Assembly (NCBI GenBank): GCA_002946415.1
Contig: NJPS01000038.1
Span: 372,001 to 436,000 of the forward strand
Length of the DNA: 64,000 nucleotides
Direction: 5' to 3'
Source: Rutstroemia sp. NJR-2017a BVV2
Lineage: Eukaryota; Ascomycota; Leotiomycetes; Helotiales; Rutstroemiaceae
This document shows, in pieces, positions 34,706 to 46,138 of the stretch (the first letter of the stretch is position 1; each line of letters begins with the position of its first letter). The position numbers were made by a program, and so were the translations under genes. The notes beneath the pieces are model-generated. The model was not told the DNA's origin, searched no databases, and saw only the letters and a list, made by a program, of their open reading frames with translations.

Positions 34706-37700
34706 ATCTGCAGGTAATTTGACGCGCGAAAAACTTCTCGTATATTTTTTAACAAGAGAGAAAACAGAGGAAAATCTGTACATAGTACAAAGTCAAGAAA
34801 TTACAGTACATCTATTTAATATACTAAAAAATGGAAAGGTGATGTCGATGCTGTCTAAACGATAGTCATCCATGACGTTGAGACTCGAATGTGGGGAAGG
34901 CGCTTGCGATGATGAGGAGACTACCTCAACGAACTACCTTGATTCAGTAGGAATGTCAATAAAGAATGAAAATGTTAGTATGCGATTCTCAGCCTCCGAT
35001 AGCAGTTTACGTTATGTGTACCTGAATCTAGCTGCGGATCGACAATGTATTACCCGAAGTGCTTTTCGACGCATGATATCATTCATCATCATGTACCTTT
35101 TTGACGGGTTTTTAAAGATGGAGAAAAAGTAATGATATTGCAAAGTATTTCGTATAAGATTTCCCTATGATTCCTGTGTTTTCTCAATCAATACGCTACA
35201 ATCCTCTTTCGCGAGATTGCTGCGACAATGAGCAAAAAATCGGGAATAGCCTCATACGGCTGCTCGCTCAAATTGCTGTACGGTCTTATATGCAGCTGGA
35301 ACCCTCTGCCTGCGTGCATGCCGTCAGACTTTTATAAGGGTCCCGACCAATTGATACTCTGCATGGCTGAAGAACACACAATCGTATGGGTAAAATGGGA
35401 TCTCCGGTGTCAACAGCCGTATCAACCATCACCCAAAAGATCCGCATGCAATGTCTCAACTTCAAAATTGCGCTCACGAATATATAGGAAAAGTTCTCAA
35501 TGCGGCCACTTTCCGAGTATAACGGGACACATCCGTCGCATGTGGCGTGCTGAAGCAGTAGTTTTGTAGCCTTCCTAGGAAATCCCACCAACGTTGAACC
35601 ATTGCCCCAATGTAACCTCAACCTCTGTGCAACATCAATCTTTGGAAAGAACACTGTGACCTAGGACATGCTTCTGGCAATTTACCCGACCTTTACATAC
35701 GAAGGGCATCCAATGCACCTTGGCGGACCACAGGTAATCGATCGATTGATGGAAACAGTCCACCGTCAAAAGATTTTGAATCTGTGATACTTGAGAGATC
35801 CCTTGGATTAGCTCGATCACTTGCAGGAAGTAGGTAACCGTCCCACGTGGTTTGGACTAAACGTGACGTGCAGTAAGATGATACGATGAGGCACCCCATA
35901 ATATGCACCTAGCCATAGAAACCGGAAGTCAAGCTGAGTTGAATGGCTGCCGTCTCTGCACTGCAACTGCACTGTGGAGAGGAATGACATTATATTGAAG
36001 GAACAGCAATGTCCAAATCCCGTTGAAGGTAAACGAAATAGAGAGGATGCAGCCCAATATTCAAGCGTAACGCGAAACAATCGAATCAATGAAGTCATCA
36101 GCATCCCCGTCTTACCCCAACAAATGGCACGTATCCTACTTGTCAAACCCAATTGAAACCTAACGAAAAACAGCAACGAAATGTTGCAAAAAGAAGTAAA
36201 AGAACCAAACCTTTGGGAGAGAGGGCGGGGCAGGAAGAACTCAAAATAGCTGATCCTCTTTATCTCGTTTTGTTTCATTTCGTCTCGTCTTTCGCCTCGT
36301 TTCCAATCATCAAATCCTTCTCGTCTTACCACACCGATCTTCCTCGACTGGGCATTTTCCCCAGCTCTAAACGAACAGATCGTGAGGGGAAAGCACGGGA
36401 AGGGAAAAACAATTGGTACAGTGTCTGCAGCTGTCAAACCAAAATAGCCACGGAGATTCAGGAACGCAGGCACGCCCAGCCAGTGCCCCCTCCCGAAAGG
36501 TGGCCCGAAGGATTTCCTCGTTTCTATTTTCCCGGACTTGAGAATGGAAAATCGGGAAATCTTACCAGGACAGAAGCTTTTTGGTTTTGGTTTTCGCATG
36601 AACGAATAGATTGTAGCGAGGAGAGCTCAGCAGCAACTCTATAACCATAAGGCAGAGAGCCCAATCTTAACCTGACATCTTTAATAACCCGACGGGCAAC
36701 AAACCAACCTTTTCTGGGATTCTTTGTGAGGTGCACGAGATGCCGTGTATCAAATCCTTCGAAAAGAAAAGGCTTTGGGACGAGCAGAACTTACTTCATA
36801 CAAGCAAATATGATCAACGAGAGGGAATAAACGCCAATCAAGATATGATGGATACCCCACTTTCGGTGGTCCTGGCCCCAAAAGGGAAAAACATACTTTC
36901 TGGATGATTTTCTCCATGCGCACACGCCGAACTAAGGCGGAAAGGGATTGCAAGGTATGACGGGCCGAGACTTGGATAGCAAGGTTGATGGAAGCTTAGC
37001 AGGGATGAGCGTGGACGCTTCTCCGGGCAATGTACTAGACTTTGGGAGAAAGGTGGACAAGATGTGAAAGGCATACTGGGAGGGTAGAGAAAGGAAAAGG
37101 GAAATGGAAAAGGGACGAGGCGGAACTCATGAGTTACAAGACGTGAACGGAGGACATGTCGATGTGAGCAGTAGACCTATATAATCGCACGCAAGACAGT
37201 GTCGGGTACGGCCACATGCAAGTATCCTTACTGCTTAGGTAGTGCGGTGATGGTTCGGTAAGGCAGGTGGCTTGATGACCTGGATCTTTCTTGCTGACGA
37301 GGAGTGAGGGTAATACATCTTCTTGCATGTATAGAACGTATGATGATGATGAATCTTCCGGAAGAACAGACGACGGTGTGAGATTTCACAACTGTCTATT
37401 GGCTGAGCGCTTCAATGGCAAAGTCAAAAAGTTCTCCTCTCTTCGTGAAGAATTCATTTTACCATGGTTGTATTTTGAAGAGCCTTGAACATATACTTAT
37501 TTCCAACAAATGGGATGTTTTCGTGTCTCGTCCATGCGACGACGTTATGCCTATGTCAGCCGAGATGCATCTTCATTTTTTTCTGCAGGTTGCTTGTGAT
37601 GCAATCGGATCGAGCATGGCGGTGTTCACGGAGGAGACTAGATTGATGACAAGATTCTACCCCTCAGTAGCTATGTAGTAAACCCGGATCACTCTCGATT

Positions 37701-40397
37701 CGGGCTGTGGCGTACCGTCCGTCAGAGAGGTCTATTGGAGTCTTGGTTGCGGAAGTATTATCATTATCACTATCACTATCACTATCATTATTCCGGTCTG
37801 CGGAATTGATATTGCTTGGTTCGTGAAACCAAAATGTCGCTAGAGTATATCAACGAAATGAAGGGGCAGTTTTACATCTCGCGAAAGGACGGAGGTACCG
37901 GTACCGGTACCAGCGCTTGCTTTATAATAAAAGGGACCATGAGGTGTACCAGAGGCCCTTAGTCTCAGGAAAAGTAAACGACGGAAATTGATTCTGTGAT
38001 GTGCTATCTAGGTGCGAGTACAGCAGTAGTATTGGCTCGCGGAAAGGGAGGTCAAAGCATTTATTTGAACGCTCGACGGTGGACAGTGTATCATTCTCTG
38101 CCTTACCTAGTAATTCTTCCTAGTGTAACGTTAGTTCAGCAATGCCAACGAAGTCTCGAGGGTCCAACTACACAACCATCCCAAGCTACTCACCTACTAG
38201 TCTTGGGCTCATCCGCACTTCTCCAGACAGTGAGTGGGTGGTTGCGTTCTCGATCGTATCTTATGAAGTGGTGCTGATCAGATCTTCATGGAACTTTAGC
38301 TTATTGCTCTGCGAAGGATTCAAGTGAGCGTCGCTGTCCAGACATACTTCTGCAACAATATAACTAAATTCGAACGTGATGTCTGGCAGGTCCAAATGAT
38401 GGGCAGACCGGGGGGGGCAAAAGCCATTTGGGACAAATCGGGAGAGATGACAGACCCTTGCCTGTCTAAACCTTGCAATTGATCTTTTGGAACAACGGAT
38501 AGAACTTCCACACCTGATGAATAATTCTCATCATACCCAAAGTACATGTACGATCAAATGACTGGCTCAGACAGGACTGTTCTCTCCCGCTCTACGGAAT
38601 AGTTTGATTCTTAATCCAATTCACTTCTAACCAGATGATCCCCCTTCGGCCTTCGGCGACATATGTTGTAAGTTGCATCGGTATGTGTTGCCCTCTCCTA
38701 CCTGCCCCCTCGATTTCCAGCCAGCCAAATCGTCTAAGGAATCCTTGCCGAGAACCCAACGACAAGTTCGGATCTAGATCCCTAGATGCGAATCGTTCAT
38801 TCAGGCAGGTACAAGTCGGCAGCAGTGCAGTCTAAGGAACACAAAGGTTAAGAGACGGAACACAGAAAAAGTATCTCCCGCCTTAAAAATAAAACAGAAA
38901 CCTACTTTGGTATAAGAGCTGAAGGCTGTGTCGGTGGTTCTTGGCCTGATACAGTAAGCGTAAGGGAAATACGGACTCTATGTTGTTTGTCACTGGCTAG
39001 AACTCAGCAGTCAGCAGGCTGGAGGGTTTATTGAAAGCATCAACACCGCGATATGCCCCGGTGAATAGATGGTGGTGACGAAACGTAGGTTTGTATTGCG
39101 AATGCTTCTTGCTACGAGAAAAAGCAAATTATATGTTTGACATGGACATTTTGGATCTCAGGAAATATGATGTTGTAGTGCCAAGGTACTGTAGCAACCG
39201 GTGGAGACCATCATCGTTCAAACACAACTGGCCTAGAAATAGGTAAGTAAGATAGCTGCATTGCCCAAGTGCGATATGTGATAATCCGTGTGCAGACCAC
39301 CACCTTTCTGGGCCGATTTATACTTGAAGGTACTGTACAAGGCCAACATTATTTATCAGGGCAGATAGCTGTCGTAGTGGCGAATCCTATGAATGGGGCA
39401 TTTTGTCAGGAGGCATGTTAAGTTACAGTCTCTTGCTTTATATACGAAAAAGTATAAGAGAGAGTACTGCCCCAATCCAACTTTCGTTCCAAGGCTTTCT
39501 GCAGCATTGCCCTGCTTCCTTGTGAGATGGCAGGATTACTGAATGTAGCGACGCGGTACGAGATTCAGCGCACAGTACGAAACGTACCAAATAGCAACCT
39601 TACGCCCAAGAACGCTCACCCACATCGTTATTTCATATTCACCTATTCCCGTCGATTCCTGCTCGTTCAAACCGACTAAATGACCTGACCTGACCTGACT
39701 TAACCTGACGGACCTGACCAAACGGATCCCTGTTTTATGCAACCAACAATCCCAGTCGGTGAATGGTACGAAGTACAGACTACAGAGCCCTACCTAGTAT
39801 TAGATTTAAAATGATTCCTGTAGAAGTTAGGGCCCTTCTAAGGGAGTCCCATATTATTCAGACAAACCAAACACCAATATCGTCTGCAACGAATCAGAAG
39901 CGTTGTGAGCTGGAGGCGAGTCCGCATACAATCCTGACCAGTATCCACTTGCATACAGTAAACTTCCCTCCAACAAAGAAGGGCTATTCTTCCGGCCTTC
40001 TACGAAGCACTCTACTTTCTTCAACTTCATGAGAGTTGACTTGATCGATTGCTCAGCTCATTCGTTTCAGACAATTGTTACTCTTCCTTTCTGCCTACGA
40101 CCCTTTTTGGATTTTCATTCCTAATCTACACAGCAATAGACCCAGAGTGTTCGACGACGCCGGCTTCCCCATCTTTCTCCTCGTTCTTGACATCCGGTTC
40201 ATCCACCCTTGTCGGTGGTAGATGACTGTGTTATACGACTTCATGCTGAACGTCCCCTAAGAAGATTCCTGGCTTGAGCCAGAAGAACGAATTTCTAGTC
40301 CGGTCTCCTACGAACTTCACGATCATACGAACCTCACGAACGAACTGTTTCATACCCTTTCTTTGGCACATCCAGGCCATCCCGTCACCCTTTCAAC
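34706..40397. other. 5.7-kb gene-poor region upstream of ELL
   Basis: The longest stretch in the window without a recognisable gene. Contents seen: a minus-strand ORF of 260 codons (35817-36599) with no domain; a tatcac microsatellite at about 37757-37790; a perfect 18-base palindrome GGTACCGGTACCGGTACC at about 37896-37913; and a gacct repeat at about 39678-39720. It may be regulatory or leader sequence for ELL, or hold a non-coding transcript. Confidence 0.45.
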
Positions 40398-42694
40398 ATG
40401 CCTCCTTCACTAGATATACCGTCCGCCGGCTTGAAGCTGGAAAGCCACCCTCCTTCCACCAAGTCGGCCCCTTCTATGACGTCTGCTATCGGGTTGAGCT
40501 TGAGCGATGGAATGATTGAAGACATGATCAGATGCTTTCAAAACGGGAAATCCATTGAATTGTCGCTGGGTGGGAATCCGGTGAGTTCTCCCGTTCTTCA
40601 ATTCGGCTCTAGATTGGGGAGTTTGCCCATAAAATCCGGCCGGTTGTCTGCTAGTGAGGACAAACGCAATCGCGCCGGTCTGGACAAGTCAAAGTAACGA
40701 CCCTAACTAATTAATTCCCACAAACCAGAGCCTCATTTATGGAAACAAAACTCACAACCTGTCTACGTACGAAGACCCATTCCACTACGAATTGTACCAG
40801 AGCTCCGATGCGACCTCCAAAAGCAGCATGGCTTCGAAAACCCAAGCAACAAAGAAGCAGCCAGTTACCTTACACTCATTAATGTTCTCGAGCAACCGAT
40901 TGGTACCTACCGGACATGAACCTAACTTCAAGTATGTAAACCTGAAGACCGGAAAGACGACGAAGGTCGAGCCTGCAGCCGTGGGAGGAGATGCGGCTCT
41001 GGCCAATTTAAGGAATTCTATGGCAAATGAGAAAGCGAAGAAGGAAGGCAATACGTAAGTGACGATGGGTAATTGGAAGACCAGGACTTAATAGTAATTG
41101 ATCTTGTAGGACCAAGTACATCAAGGATGGATTACCGGTTCTAGGACAAAAGCGAGGAGGGGCTCAGTCGAAGGTAACCAACAAATCGAAATTCCTGTCT
41201 CAAAATCGAGGATTCAACGGCGATACAACCAAATCACTCCCTGTCAGCCCTGCTCTTTCCGGAGTAGGGTCACCCGCACTCGGCCCTACCTCGAAGCCCC
41301 TCTCTCAACAACAGGCGGAACAAGCAAAAAGTGCCCGAAAGCCGATCGTCCATCTACTGGCTTTGGAGCCAATGTCAGAAAAGACCCTCCAGAACAAAAT
41401 CCACAGCAACAAAGACGATTTCCACCAAGCTCTGTCAAAGGTAGCGGATCTAAATTCGAGCACGAGCAAATGGGAACTGCGGAAGAATTACTACAAGGAA
41501 TTGGATGTTTTCAGCTTTGACTATGAAAGTGAAGAAGATCGGCAGCGGGTCATTGACAATGCAGTAAAGATATTTGATAAGATGAGATTGGGGACTTCGG
41601 AACCACAGTGGGATAAATTACTGCCAAAATCAGAGCGTGGAACAGGCAAATGCCTCAGTAAACTTCAAGCGCAAATTGCTCAAGGCCCAGTCGCCAAGCC
41701 AAAGTCTTCGAATCGTAATTCACCATTCGACGACGAAGAAGACTTGTTCGGAGACAAAAACAAGAATCTGAGCAAAGCCAAGGGAGAAGCAATGGCAAGA
41801 TCCTCGTCACAACCACTCGCCGCGAAACCAAAGAAGAGCGAGCGGGAAGCTCAGGCTAAACGATTACTTTCAAAAAACCCAGCCAAGGCAGCGGCAGCTG
41901 TAACGAAACCGAAACCCGCGAAAACCACTGCCGCCGCAAAGAAGGAAACAGAGAAAGCGAAATCCAACGCCACGAAGCCTCTATCATCTCAGTTTGTTAG
42001 TGACTCAGATGACGAGGAAGTTGAACTGAAGAAAGAGCCCGTTTCAAAGCCAGTGAAGAAGCCTAGCAATAAACGTCTTCGTGAAGAGGAAGTTGAATCG
42101 AGCGACTCGAGTTTGCCATTGAGCAAGAAGTCAAAGGTGAACAGCAACAATAACAATAACCACCGGGTTTCCGACGCCAGTCAATCTTCTCGTCCAAGCT
42201 CGAACTCCACATCCTCTTCAGCCAATTCCTTCAAAGGTAAAGGCAACGGCAACGGCAACGGTAACGGCAACGGTAACAGTAACGTCAACGGTGTCTCGCC
42301 CCAGAAATCTTCACCTCTGGCTTCTTCTCCACCTACCAACGCCTCTGACTTCGAGAATACTCCTGCGGGTGGTCGATCCTCTTCATCTGCTTCACCCCAT
42401 CATCATACTTTGACAAGTGCCCACAACGGCCGCTCACCAATTCATAAACGCCACCAGAAATCCTCCAGTGTTACGTCATCCAACTCTTCATCGTCCAGTA
42501 CTCGCTACCTCAAGGCTGGCGTTATTCACCTTGCTCACAAGTACAAGACTTACTATCCAAAGTACGAGGCGCTACATAGAGAACTCGCAGCATCAGGTGT
42601 TCGAGACGAGAGCAAGGAAAAGGATCTGCTGGACATGCATGAGCGCTTAAGCCAGCTCAAGCAGCAAATCTTGGAGGGCATCATTGAGGAATGA
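40398..42694 (+). CDS. ell1: RNA polymerase II elongation factor ELL-like
   Basis: Exons 40398-40580, 40729-41054 and 41110-42694 encode 697 residues. The N-terminal region includes GLSLSDGMIEDMIRCFQNGKSIELSLGGNPSLIYGNKTHNL. It then has SARKPIVHLLALEPMSEKTLQNKI and VADLNSSTSKWELRKNYYKELDVFSFDYESEEDRQRVI, the ELL N-terminal and winged-helix-like parts. A long Lys/Ser/Ala linker contains a Gly-Asn dipeptide run (GNGNGNGNGNGNSN) from an aacggc microsatellite at 42239-42285. The last 65 residues or so (STRYLKAGVIHLAHKYKTYYPKYEAL, then LLDMHERLSQLKQQILEGI) are the occludin-homology domain specific to ELL. In fission yeast Ell1 works with an EAF protein to suppress Pol II pausing. Confidence 0.9.
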
Positions 42695-44733
42695 GATTCC
42701 TGGTCGAGATGGACTCGTAATTTTCGATGAAGGGAAATATGACTTACGGTTCGGACTCTATATGCCATCTAAGAATCGACTCTTACCGAGAAGTTACTCC
42801 GAACTACACAATACTTACGATCTCACCTAATACAAGCAACAGCTATGACGGTGTTTGGCACCGGCCTTCAATATCATAACACCAGAATGACTTCCACATA
42901 CATACTACAAGTACCACATCCATGCATCTTCGACAATAAATACGGCGAACCTCTTTTACATTTTCTTTCATCTGCACACCCAGCAAGCAGGCATTACGGA
43001 GTTTTACACAAGCATTACATCGCACTGCGTTTAGGAGCACGGGACATTACAAATCAACAGGGGAATAAATACAAAACTTCCAATCTGGTCTTTTTTCTTT
43101 TCTTTAGTTTCTTTCTTGCGTTACAAAAATCTGATCTTTGGGAAAATATGGGATTTGTTTTAAATACCCCTTTGGGAAATGGGCTTGGTTCAGGGTTCGG
43201 GGTTTAGGATCGGTGGGTCGAATTTGAACACGGGCGTTTTGATATTTGGTCGAATCGAATTTATGGCAAGGAGGTTGGATAACGGCGGGGCGGGATTATC
43301 ATGCTGAGATGGTGATATGATGGATTGATGGATAGTTTGGCGATGCTGAGGGACGAGGTATGGGAACGATGGCCGGGCTTTCAAGGCATATCATATTGAA
43401 TGAATAGAGTGGGAGGGAATGATAAGGGACAGAGAAAGGCAGGCAGAAAGTCAGAGAGTCGATGAAGTATTGAGATACCTTTGAGATGGACCATCCACAA
43501 TCTATAACCATCTGCCGAGAATACAAAGAAGATTTCATCTATATTATCTAGGCATGCATGTGCATGCGATGATTACCTACCCATCCACCTTGAGATGAAT
43601 TTCCCCCTCCATACACAGCAATATGAATGTGAAACTCACTCGGTGATTAATTACCTCTACATTCACCTCTTCTCTTCCCCGCTTACTCATCTCACTATTT
43701 GATCCGTATGTGTGATGACTGACTGAGGCTGCCCCCTTCTTGGCCGCTGCCCAGTAACGAGTCGGTTAGTTGGTGTTACAGGGAGAACATGCGTCACTCG
43801 GCCAGCCTGTCAGCCCAGCTTCGGTCCGTTTGTGTAATGTAAGATTTTACTTTCTAGGTATGGAGACGAATGGCATGGGGCGGTATGGGAAATAGGGTGG
43901 GGGAGAGGAAGGGAAGAGGAAGGGGGGCGAAGAGAATTAATCGAGTTGCTGGGGTGTATTTGTTGTATTGTATGTATGCAGAGTATGGTTTGATTTGATT
44001 TGCTGTGGTTTGATGGGATTTGATTTGAGAGGCGAGCGGATGGCGCGCGTAGGGATTGCCGCGGAAGGCGCGAGTTGGTGCGTAGTGTAGTTAGTTGGTT
44101 GGTTGAATGATTGGTAGGGGTAGAGGGAGGGAGAGGAGGCGCTGTGATGGGGATGCAGGGGAGTTGGTAGATTGGGTGTTAGGGGGATGGTGTAAGTCTC
44201 GGCGTTGGTTTTGATGTTGGTTTTGGGATCCGGAGCTTGGTGTCGTGTGATTAGGGAGTGTTGGTTGGGTCCGGTGGGCGAGAAAAGGAGATGGAGGAGA
44301 AGGGAGGAAGATAATGGGTGACTCAATGGCATGCTGCACTTCAGACTGGCAATTAGGAAATCATGAATTTGTGCCGCAGATGACTTTTTCAGGAGGCACA
44401 CGCGAGTCACTGGATTGGCATGTGCGAAATGACATTCTTGTTTGCTCCTGTATAGCTGCACCATAAGAGTCCAATAACCAATGACTTGAAGAGCTGATAA
44501 ATGTCTCCTTCATATTTCCTTTTGCTATCACAAATATGGGTAAAAGTAACGCCATGCCTTGCCAATTTGGTGTTTCATTTCCTAAAGAACACCCCCGCTT
44601 CCTCATTCCTCCCAGATTTGCAGTGGCGCTGCGCTACTTTAATATCCCCGCGTTTTATCCGTACATATTCCCATAGAGATTTAAACGAGCGTTGCTGAAT
44701 CCTTGTGTTGCCGCCGAAAAGGATTCGAGGCGT
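42695..44733. other. 2.0-kb intergenic region, ELL to DYN2
   Basis: Convergent 3' regions. A 175-codon minus-strand ORF (43937-44464) is low-complexity His/Pro/Thr/Asn sequence from CT-rich DNA and is not supported. I see no gene. Confidence 0.5.
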
Positions 44734-45506
44734 TTATTGAGTTTTGAATAAGAGGATGGCGCAGTGTCCGAGGTAGAAGTAGATGAAGTGTTTCGTTTCT
44801 AGGGATAAGTTGGTGGTTAATTGAGAGCTAGATGCTGGATAAGTGGCAACGAGAGAAATGAAGAAGGGGGCGAGTGATGAGGCTCTGTTGGAGACATAAT
44901 GGGAAGAGCAGTACCATGGGTGACGAATGATCCAAAGTTTCGTCCTACAATACAGTGCCATGTGGGACCTCTCTTATCGTCAAACTAGAAGAGCTCGTCA
45001 GTCCTTCCATTCCCTAATATGTAGTCTCGAGGCGGCATTGACATACGGTCTTCTTAATGTGTTGTGCGATATCCTGAATACAGTTTGTTAGCCGGAAAGA
45101 AAAGGGAGGGTATGCAATAGCGGTATCTTCTGGGGAATATCCTACCTTCTCCACAGAGAATTTACTCATAGCTTGACGGGCTGTTTCGATGATTAGTATC
45201 CATAGAGCCAATGTAATTCCTTCCCTCCTCCGCCTTTGGGGACTTTTCTTCGCGGTCTCTAGGGTTTAGGTTGCGACATACCCACTTGAACAGCCTCATC
45301 TTGCATATCCTCGATCTGTTTATTGAATCAGTCGCGCTCGATCGATATCGCATAAGGTATGATTGCTCACCATATCCGCGGACTTGATCTGGACTGCAAA
45401 GATGATAAAAGTTAGCTGAGGTCCATGACACCGACAGAACCTTGCTTCCTATGAGGCTTCAGCACGTACCAGCAAGTTCTTCTGAGTTTGTTGTTGGTTC
45501 CGCCAT
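44734..45506 (-). CDS. DYN2: Cytoplasmic dynein light chain LC8
   Basis: Seven small exons (45506-45470, 45393-45371, 45315-45282, 45180-45146, 45073-45047, 44984-44915 and 44798-44734) assemble to 96 residues. The protein reads as LC8: [97 protein letters not shown]8 is a dimeric hub of the dynein motor; in fungi it supports nuclear migration (NudG in Aspergillus). Exons of 23-37 bases separated by introns of 55-116 bases make this gene easy to miss by ORF scanning. All donors are GT, all acceptors AG, and the exon lengths sum to 291, a multiple of three. It is divergent from MRD1 with 632 bases between starts. Confidence 0.95.
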
Positions 45507-46138
45507 TACGAATGATTGTCTGCGTTTGCTGATGTCGCGAAAGATTCTTTGGTGTTATGAAGTTGTCAAGGTAAAGGCTTTCTCTGAAGTTGTACAATCG
45601 CGTGGTTCCAAGGCTGAAGAGAAAGGAGGATTAATTGATGTTTAGCCGAAGTTTAGGAGGTTCTAGCACTGTGCAATCGGTCCCGGGCTGCAGATAGGAC
45701 CTTTTTGCCTACGACACAAAACTATCCTGTGAATTACGAATTTCACTGTTGTAACAACTTTATATTACATACGGTCGGTGAGATGCACAGCAATAAAGGT
45801 AGAAATCAACAATAACAGTCAGAATAATTGAGCATTAATGATGTACAGCAGCGCAGAGCCGCCTTTCTTTTTCCCCGATCGGGACTACTATTTTCGGATT
45901 GTCATTGACGCACGGACTCCAAACCGCGACCCATGGTTTTCCTCTCCCCAGTATTTTAGCTCAAGGCTAAAAAAATGTACTATGGTAAATTCCGGCCCGC
46001 TATCATTCTCAGTAGGAAAAAAATTTGGTGAACGAAGAGTTCTGAAGCTTCGTAAATAAATCCTTTGCGCCACTTTCTCTGTCTGAGAATTAACGAGTTG
46101 ATATCAAACTACGAATAATATCACAGTCTGGACGAAAG
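45507..46138. promoter_or_regulatory. Divergent promoter of DYN2 and MRD1
   Basis: A 632-base region between two opposed start codons. No gene lies inside it. I see no specific motif I can defend. Confidence 0.5.

Noticed and set aside
35817..36599. 260-codon minus-strand ORF in the gene-poor region
   Set aside because: Starts at an ATG but has no recognisable domain, and its opposite strand has the pyrimidine-rich look of leader sequence. No splice partner found.
43937..44464. 175-codon minus-strand ORF
   Set aside because: Low-complexity His/Pro/Thr/Asn translation of a CT-rich tract between convergent genes.
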